Positions 58,497 to 64,000 of a stretch of 64,000 nucleotides of DNA are shown in pieces. Within the stretch, counting starts at the first letter, position 1. Each line of letters starts with the position of its first letter. This DNA is from Clostridium lundense DSM 17049. GTDB lineage: Bacteria > Bacillota > Clostridia > Clostridiales > Clostridiaceae. Made by a program: the position numbers and the translations under genes. The notes beneath the pieces were generated by a model. The model was not told the DNA's origin and did no database searches. It saw only the letters and a program-made list of their open reading frames with translations. The stretch spans positions 1 through 64,000 of the forward strand of contig NZ_JHVC01000017.1 of the NCBI RefSeq assembly GCF_000619945.1. The letters are read 5' to 3'.

Positions 58497-59201
58497 TTAA
58501 ACTAAAGCTGCAAAAAAGAATGCTGCTATTAATCCTCCTACTATTGGTCCTAAAACTGGTATCCATGAATATCCCCAATCAGCATCTCTTTTCCCTGGTA
58601 TTGGTAATATAGCATGAGCAATTCTTGGTCCTAAATCTCTAGCTGGGTTAATAGCATAACCAGTTGGTCCACCTAAAGAAAGACCTATACCAACTATTAA
58701 TAGTCCAACATACATAATTCCTATTCCATCAGCAGCCTTATTAAGTCCAAATCCAAGTATTCCAAATACAAGCATAAATGTTCCAATAACTTCTGAAATA
58801 AAGTTTGCTACTGTATTTCTAATAGCTGGTGCTGTACAGAATACTCCAAGTTTAGTATTTGGATCTTCTGTTTCTTTCCAATGTGGTAGATACATAAGAT
58901 AAACTAAAAATCCTCCAAGTATAGCACCTATCATTTGAGCAATTATATAAGGTACTACTTGAGCTGCTGGAAATTGTCCAATAGCTGCTAAAGCTATAGT
59001 AACTGCTGGATTAAAATGTGATCCACTTATAGCTCCAAAAACAAATGCTGGAACAGCAACTGCAATTCCCCAACCTGTAGCAACAACAATCCATCCACTA
59101 TTTTGCGATTTACTCTTATTTAGAGAAACACCTGCAACAACACCATCACCTAGTAAAATAAGCAACATAGTTCCTACTAATTCACCCATAAAAGCTGACA
59201 T
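58497..59201 (-). CDS. glpF: Glycerol facilitator GlpF
   Basis: GlpF is an aquaglyceroporin for glycerol entry. The 234-residue product has six membrane helices and two half-helix motifs, GSHFNPAVTIAL and GYAINPARDLGPR. The Asp after the second NPAR fits the glycerol-facilitator type. ATG after GGGGGTAAT. First gene of the operon behind the sigma-54 promoter at 59270-59286. Confidence 0.97.
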   Translation of the reverse strand: MSAFMGELVGTMLLILLGDGVVAGVSLNKSKSQNSGWIVVATGWGIAVAVPAFVFGAISGSHFNPAVTIALAAIGQFPAAQVVPYIIAQMIGAILGGFLVYLMYLPHWKETEDPNTKLGVFCTAPAIRNTVANFISEVIGTFMLVFGILGFGLNKAADGIGIMYVGLLIVGIGLSLGGPTGYAINPARDLGPRIAHAILPIPGKRDADWGYSWIPVLGPIVGGLIAAFFFAALV

Positions 59202-59237
59202 TAATAATTACCCCCCATGATTTTATTTAGGAATAAA

Positions 59238-59249
59238 GTAACCGGTTAC
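59238..59249. promoter_or_regulatory. Perfect 12-bp palindrome in the glpF leader
   Basis: GTAACCGGTTAC lies about 10-20 nt downstream of the predicted transcription start, a place where a repressor could block the operon. No partner is identifiable. Confidence 0.45.
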
Positions 59250-59269
59250 AAATCCCTATCAATATAACC

Positions 59270-59286
59270 AGCAATTCCCATGCCAA
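59270..59286 (-). promoter_or_regulatory. Sigma-54 promoter of the glpF-dhaKLM-glpPK operon
   Basis: Minus strand TTGGCATGGGAATTGCT matches TTGGCACG-N4-TTGCT with GG and GC 10 nt apart, i.e. the -24/-12 elements of a sigma-54 promoter. The divergent-neighbour activator gene and upstream sites agree. Start near 59259. Confidence 0.9.
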
Positions 59287-59335
59287 TCATTTCCACAAGG
59301 TTATTAAGCTTTTACTGATATTTAGTAACATTAAG

Positions 59336-59383
59336 TTGGTATTTTTGACCTAATAACTATAGACCGTTGGTTATTTTTACCAA
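59336..59383. promoter_or_regulatory. Upstream activator sites for the sigma-54 activator
   Basis: Two similar inverted repeats, TTGGTATTTTTGACC (59336-59350) and TTGGTTATTTTTACCAA (59367-59383), lie about 60-110 bp upstream of the sigma-54 promoter with centres 31 bp apart, i.e. about three helical turns; a degenerate third (ACCTATTTACCAAT, 59389-59402) follows. Confidence 0.65.
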
Positions 59384-59459
59384 ACTGCACCTATTTACCA
59401 ATATTTTTAATGAATTTAGAATCATAAAAAATTTTTATAGATTATCCAATCTATTTCTA

Positions 59460-60746
59460 TTATTTTTTATCCCATGATGTATTTTTTTCTATGCCAAACT
59501 GTCTTGCTTTCGCTGCTACAGTTTTATGACTTATGCCAAGAGCTTTTCCTGCAGCATTGTAACTTCCATACTTCTCCAAAGCTACTTTTATTATCTTCTT
59601 TTCATAAAACTTTAGTGGAAATATTGTATCTTTGCTATTAATTTTTAATATATCTTGTAATGTGTTATCTTTTATTATGTTATCATCTCCAATTCCTATG
59701 GAGTTTTCACTACCTTGAAGTATATAGTTTGGTATATCTGCAATAGTTAAATATCCACCTTCCTTAAGAGTTATTATTCTTTCCATAATATTTTCTAGTT
59801 CTCTCACATTTCCAGGCCAACTATAATTAATAAATACTTTCATTGCATCTTCATTTACTTTTCTTATATCTTTATGCATTTTTAAATTCATCTTTTTTAA
59901 AAAGTGATTTACTAAAAGAGGTATATCCTCTTTTCTTTCCCTTAAATTAGGCAAAATTATAGGTATAACATTTAACCTATAATATAAATCTTCTCTAAAT
60001 TCTTCATTGTCTACCATTCTCTTAAGATTTTTATTAGTAGCTGCAATAATTCTAGCATCTGTTTTTAGAGTTTCCTCTCCCCCAACCCTTTGAAATTCCT
60101 TTTCCTGCAATACTCTAAGTAATTTTACCTGCATACTCTTTTCCAAATCACCTATTTCATCTAAAAATATACTCCCGCCTTTGGCCAATTCGAATTTACC
60201 AAGTTTCCTTCTAACCGCTCCTGTAAAAGAACCTCTTTCATGTCCAAATAGCTCACTTTCCAAAAGATTAGAAGGAATTGCTGCACAATTAACCTTTATA
60301 AAAGGTCCTGTGGCTCTTTCACTTCCCCTATGTATTCCCTCAGCAATAAGCTCTTTTCCAGTTCCACTTTCTCCATAGATTATAACAGTAGAAATACCTT
60401 TTGAAGCCTTTAATGCTATATTTAATGCATTCTTTGCTTTTTTACTTTCTCCAATAAATTTTATAAAGGGATTTTTGTTATATGTATTTATGTTAAAATA
60501 ATGATACTTTAATTTTTCATTTATTTTATATTTGTTTATCTTATCATTAGTACCCTTGTTCTTGCAATTAAAATAGGCATCTTTTATATCTTCTCCTATA
60601 AGTACTTCAGGGGTAGTTTCTAAAAAAGTTGCATACAAATTGTTAGCATAAACAATTTTTCCATACTTATCAACAATACATATACCCTTTTCTTCCTTAT
60701 CTTTACACTCTCTACTTTGGCTCAATTGTTTTCTTTCTTCCACCAT
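59460..60746 (-). CDS. Sigma-54-dependent transcriptional activator (DhaR-like)
   Basis: The 428-residue product has a short PAS domain (about 18-75, GICIVDKYGKIVYANNLYATF), an AAA+ domain with Walker A GESGTGKE, the sigma-54-contact loop GSFTGAV (GAFTGA variant with Ser), Walker B GGSIFLDEIGD, and a Fis-type HTH (YNAAGKALGISHKTVAAKARQFGI, in two parts). It sits just upstream of glpF with a sigma-54 promoter in between, so it very probably activates the glycerol/dihydroxyacetone operon in response to a small molecule. The signal is unknown. Confidence 0.94.
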   Translation of the reverse strand: MVEERKQLSQSRECKDKEEKGICIVDKYGKIVYANNLYATFLETTPEVLIGEDIKDAYFNCKNKGTNDKINKYKINEKLKYHYFNINTYNKNPFIKFIGESKKAKNALNIALKASKGISTVIIYGESGTGKELIAEGIHRGSERATGPFIKVNCAAIPSNLLESELFGHERGSFTGAVRRKLGKFELAKGGSIFLDEIGDLEKSMQVKLLRVLQEKEFQRVGGEETLKTDARIIAATNKNLKRMVDNEEFREDLYYRLNVIPIILPNLRERKEDIPLLVNHFLKKMNLKMHKDIRKVNEDAMKVFINYSWPGNVRELENIMERIITLKEGGYLTIADIPNYILQGSENSIGIGDDNIIKDNTLQDILKINSKDTIFPLKFYEKKIIKVALEKYGSYNAAGKALGISHKTVAAKARQFGIEKNTSWDKK

Positions 60747-61001
60747 AATCCCTCCTTTAATTACATTTTTTTACTGCCATTATATTACCATTATACCATA
60801 AGTATAGGTTCTATAAAAAAACTAATAACTAACAAAGTATAAGCAAATACTATTTCTGAATATTTTTAATTATCTGCATTTCAAAAAAGGGCTTATATAT
60901 TTTTTTGATTTGGTATATAATTCTTTAACGTACTAAGAAAGTTTTAATACTATAATTATGGTAATAATAATTTTTGTATATATTAATAAGGGGGTAATGT
61001 G

Positions 61002-61898
61002 ATGGACATTAATTTAATAGGTGTTCCTATTTATTATGGATCTGATATAAAAGGTGTTGAATTTGGTCCTAAAAAATTAAGAGAAAAAAATATTTATGGA
61101 GTTCTAAGTAAATACCATAATGTTTATGATTTAGGCGATTTGTATGTACCAACTGAAAAAGAAGAGAACAAATATTTTTACCATCCTAAAATGAAATATT
61201 TAAAACCTATAACTGAAGTAAACACTAACTTAGCTCAACAAGTGTATGCCTCCTTAAGTTCAGGAAGCTTTCCTCTTATATTAGGTGGAGACCATTCTCT
61301 AGGCTTAGGAAGTATTTCTGGTGTAAGTAAATATTACAAAAATTTTGCTGTAATTTGGGTAGATGCCCATGGAGATATAAATTCCTATCTCACCACTGAA
61401 ACTGGTAATGTTCATGGAATGCCTCTTGCAGCAGCTATGGGTATTGGCTATGAAGACTTAACCAATATTTATTTTCACGGTACAAAAGTAAAAACTGACA
61501 ATGTATTTATAATTGGAGCTAGAGATTTGGATAAAGGTGAATGTGAACTTATTGAAGAAAAAAATCTTAATGTGTATTCTACAGCAAGAGTACAAGAAAA
61601 TGGTATAAGTTCTGTCCTTGAAGATGTATTAAATAAAATAAAGGATTTAAATATTAAAGCTATCCATTTAAGTTTTGATATAGATTGCATTGATTCAAAT
61701 TATGTACCTGGAACTGGAACCCCTGTTAAAAATGGCATGACTATTGGTGAAGCCAAAACACTTTTAAAAGTTTTAGGAGAAACAAGACTTATTAAATCTA
61801 TGGACTTCGTTGAATTGAATCCTAAACTAGATAAAGATGATGAAACTGCTGATTTATGCATAGATTTATTAGATTGGGCGTTTAAATATATTAAATAA
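61002..61898 (+). CDS. Arginase/agmatinase family ureohydrolase
   Basis: The product (about 298 residues) has the binuclear manganese motifs LILGGDHSLGLGSI, VIWVDAHGDINSYL, HGMPLAAAMG and LSFDIDCIDSNYVPGTGTPV plus a C-terminal MDFVELNP. These include all expected metal ligands. The pattern DAHGDINSY and HGMP are closest to arginase (RocF), which turns arginine into ornithine and urea; agmatinase cannot be fully excluded. ATG at 61002 (or GTG at 60999) after GGGGGTAAT. Isolated gene. Confidence 0.92.
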   Translation: MDINLIGVPIYYGSDIKGVEFGPKKLREKNIYGVLSKYHNVYDLGDLYVPTEKEENKYFYHPKMKYLKPITEVNTNLAQQVYASLSSGSFPLILGGDHSLGLGSISGVSKYYKNFAVIWVDAHGDINSYLTTETGNVHGMPLAAAMGIGYEDLTNIYFHGTKVKTDNVFIIGARDLDKGECELIEEKNLNVYSTARVQENGISSVLEDVLNKIKDLNIKAIHLSFDIDCIDSNYVPGTGTPVKNGMTIGEAKTLLKVLGETRLIKSMDFVELNPKLDKDDETADLCIDLLDWAFKYIK

Positions 61899-61960
61899 AT
61901 TTTACCCATTCTCTATTATTTTAAAAATTTTATTCTGAACTGTTTATAATCTATACTCTA

Positions 61961-62000
61961 AAAATGGATTGTCTCAAAATTTTTTGAGACAATCCATTTT
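61961..62000. terminator. Bidirectional terminator, 19-bp perfect stem
   Basis: AAAATGGATTGTCTCAAAA and its exact inverted copy are separated by 2 nt and lie between two convergent genes, abutting the stop codon of the topoisomerase gene. Confidence 0.95.
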
Positions 62001-64000
62001 TTACTTAATAACTTCTATATTCTTTACATAGTCATCCATAACTACTATCATTATGTTATTTCCTCTACCAGCTCTATTTTGAACCTTTATATTTTCTAAT
62101 GGTACTATTTTGTCAACCTCTTTCATAGATTTTATCATTATCTTTTTATTTTCATCTTTTATAATAAAGGCAAAAGCTACCTTGTCATCCTCTCTAAGGC
62201 TTATTCCTGTAACTCCAGAAGCTATTCTTCCCATAGGATTTACTGAATTTTTATCAAACCTTATACTCATAGCTCTTTCTGTTATTATAACTATATCTTC
62301 TTTTTTCTCTTCTTTTGAAAAATCTACAGCTATTAACTCATCTTTGTCATTTTTAAATTTATAACCCATAGTAACAAAATAGTCTCCATAAAACTCATTT
62401 ATCATAGTTCTCTTCACCAATCCATTTTTAGTGAAGAAATATATGCTTAATTCTTCTCCTTCTTTAAATGATAGTACATTTAAAATCTTATTTTTTCTTT
62501 GTTCATTTCCTAATAGATTTATTATGTTTATACCTTTATCCTCTAAGCTTTGAAGCATATAACATGGCATTAACATTGTACTTCCATCTTCTAAGAATAA
62601 TAATAACTTCTCTGAACTATCTGTATTAACTATAAAGTCATAGCTTTTAACTCTTCCACTTACTTCTTTTATTTTTCCATTTTTCATTATTCCTAGATGA
62701 AAAGTCTTAAAGTTTCCTTCTTCTACAAAGTCTACACTGTGAATAAAGTCTTTATCACTTAAATTAAACAATTGTGTGGACGAAATATTTCTATCTACAG
62801 CTTGTAACGCTGGTTCTTCCATAGTAAACTCTAACCCTTCACCAGTTTTAATTTTTATAAACTTTTCTTCTCTATCTCTTGAAATTAGTTCTACCTTAAT
62901 TAATTTTTCATCATCCTTAAGCTTTAATGCCATAAGTTTCGTATAGCTTGTATTGTATTTATCTAAATTAGTTTTCTTTATGGCTCCTTTAGAAGTTACA
63001 AATAGGAAATCTTTTTGAGCTGCAAAGTTGTCTATGGAATACGTATTCGCAATAACTTCTTCCTCTAAATTTAATCCCTTTATTAGTTCGTCAATTCTTT
63101 CTCCTTTTTCCTTCCATTTTAATTCTGGAATAGAAATCACTTTTATTTGATACATATTCCCCTTATCTGTAAATAATATTAATGTATCCTTTGTGTTGGA
63201 GTTAATTATAAATCTATTAAAATCTCCTTCTCTATATTCAATATCTTCTACATTAGCATTTGAACGGTTATAGGATTTCAGTGGGACCCTCTTAATAAAT
63301 CCTTCATTAGACATAGTTATTATAACATCTTCTTCAACTATAAGATCTTCTACATCAATCTTTGCTTTTTCATCATCCTCAACTATAGCAGTCTTTCTAT
63401 TATCAGCATATTTATTTTTTACTTCTAAAAGTTCATCTCTTATTACCTTTAAAAGTTCTTTTTCACTTTGTAATATTTTATTAAGTCTTTTTATTTCTCT
63501 TTCTAGTTCCTTATACTCTTTTTCAAATGTTTTTATTTCAAGCCCAGTAAGTCTATATAACATAAGTTCCAATATAGCTTCAGCCTGCATTTCTGTAAAT
63601 AAAAACTTATTTACAAGATTATCTTTTGCATCTTTTTTAGATTTTGATGCTCTTATGGTTTGGATAATTTCATCCATAATATCTATAGCTTTAATAAATC
63701 CCTGTACTATATGAAATCTCTTTTCTGCAATTTCTAATTCTCTCTTTGTTCTTCTTGTAATTACATCCCTTTGATGATTTACATAGTGATATATTATGGT
63801 TTTTAGCCCCATAGTTTCTGGCTTTCCATTAGCTAAAGCTACCATATTAAAAGGTAAGTTACATTGAAGGTCTGTTTTCTTATATAAATATTTAAGAACT
63901 TTTGAAGCTGTTTCTTCATCAACAGATTTTTTAAATTCAATAACTGCTCTTACTCCTGTTCTATCTGACTCATCTCTTATATCACTTATAGCTTCTAATG
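62001..64000 (-). CDS. Type IIA topoisomerase A subunit, ParC-like (start beyond window)
   Basis: The C-terminal ~666 residues of a GyrA/ParC family protein, which cuts and passes DNA. The right edge reads LEAISDIRDESDRTGVRAVIEF, with QCNLPFNMVALANGKPETMGL and NHQRDVITRRTKRELE typical of the tower/coiled-coil region, then six beta-pinwheel blades (IITMSNEGFIKR, LFTDKGNMYQIKV, FVTSKGAIKK and so on). The GyrA box (QRRGGRG) is absent; at that place is YNRSNANVEDIEYREGD, as in ParC/GrlA. So a ParC-like decatenase rather than gyrase is the better reading. The active-site Tyr is outside the window. Confidence 0.9.
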   Translation of the reverse strand, partial: LEAISDIRDESDRTGVRAVIEFKKSVDEETASKVLKYLYKKTDLQCNLPFNMVALANGKPETMGLKTIIYHYVNHQRDVITRRTKRELEIAEKRFHIVQGFIKAIDIMDEIIQTIRASKSKKDAKDNLVNKFLFTEMQAEAILELMLYRLTGLEIKTFEKEYKELEREIKRLNKILQSEKELLKVIRDELLEVKNKYADNRKTAIVEDDEKAKIDVEDLIVEEDVIITMSNEGFIKRVPLKSYNRSNANVEDIEYREGDFNRFIINSNTKDTLILFTDKGNMYQIKVISIPELKWKEKGERIDELIKGLNLEEEVIANTYSIDNFAAQKDFLFVTSKGAIKKTNLDKYNTSYTKLMALKLKDDEKLIKVELISRDREEKFIKIKTGEGLEFTMEEPALQAVDRNISSTQLFNLSDKDFIHSVDFVEEGNFKTFHLGIMKNGKIKEVSGRVKSYDFIVNTDSSEKLLLFLEDGSTMLMPCYMLQSLEDKGINIINLLGNEQRKNKILNVLSFKEGEELSIYFFTKNGLVKRTMINEFYGDYFVTMGYKFKNDKDELIAVDFSKEEKKEDIVIITERAMSIRFDKNSVNPMGRIASGVTGISLREDDKVAFAFIIKDENKKIMIKSMKEVDKIVPLENIKVQNRAGRGNNIMIVVMDDYVKNIEVIK

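Overview
The window is AT-rich, low-GC DNA from an anaerobic, motile, spore-forming Firmicute. Flagella and chemotaxis genes, two spore-germinant receptor clusters, a spore DNA-binding SASP, pyruvate:ferredoxin oxidoreductase and B. subtilis-style CheC/CheD/FliY together point to Clostridium sensu stricto. The gene content resembles the proteolytic C. botulinum / C. sporogenes group; the genus is fairly sure, the species is inference.

Layout. (1) 1-9704, all on the minus strand: the start of a flagellin gene and a late flagellar operon flgM-flgN-flgK-flgL-fliW-csrA-flaG-unknown-fliS-fliD-fliT-like. (2) 9862-20772, minus: a chemotaxis and motor-switch operon fapA-like/cheW/cheD/cheB/cheR/cheA/cheC/cheY/cheW/fliM/fliY/fliN. 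Good sigma-28-type promoters precede flagellin, flgM and the fapA-like gene, so FlgM, encoded here, should govern all three. The flagellin leader has two hairpins that present GGA, one of them holding the ribosome binding site; with csrA and fliW nearby this matches the FliW-CsrA-flagellin switch. (3) 20.8-36.3 kb: mixed genes, namely an aminotransferase-like enzyme, a HAD hydrolase, a DUF1292 protein, an unlisted 37-residue basic protein, the large PFOR gene, murG, an SASP, an orphan PAS histidine kinase, recJ, a cell-wall-binding repeat protein and an amidinotransferase-fold hydrolase. (4) 36.3-51.1 kb: a TIM-barrel nuclease-like gene, a germinant receptor operon A-B-C-B (minus), a TPP-riboswitch thiamin salvage operon (thiW-thiD-thiM-thiE), uvsE, a GtrA protein and a second receptor operon B-C-A (plus). 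(5) 51.1-60.7 kb: an M16 peptidase, a DJ-1 protein, an RseC-like protein, then a glycerol/dihydroxyacetone operon glpF-dhaK-dhaL-dhaM-glpP-glpK with a near-perfect sigma-54 promoter and an adjacent sigma-54 activator gene. (6) 60.7-64 kb: an arginase-family gene and the 3' part of a ParC-like topoisomerase gene running off the window.

Most notable: at least ten intergenic imperfect inverted repeats of about 90-220 bp. They often fill almost exactly the gap between one gene's stop codon and the next gene's ribosome binding site, including inside the flagellar operon. Two genes, fliY and one gerC, are each broken at a poly-A run that is exactly one A short of restoring a full-length frame. That could be slippage biology or consensus error.
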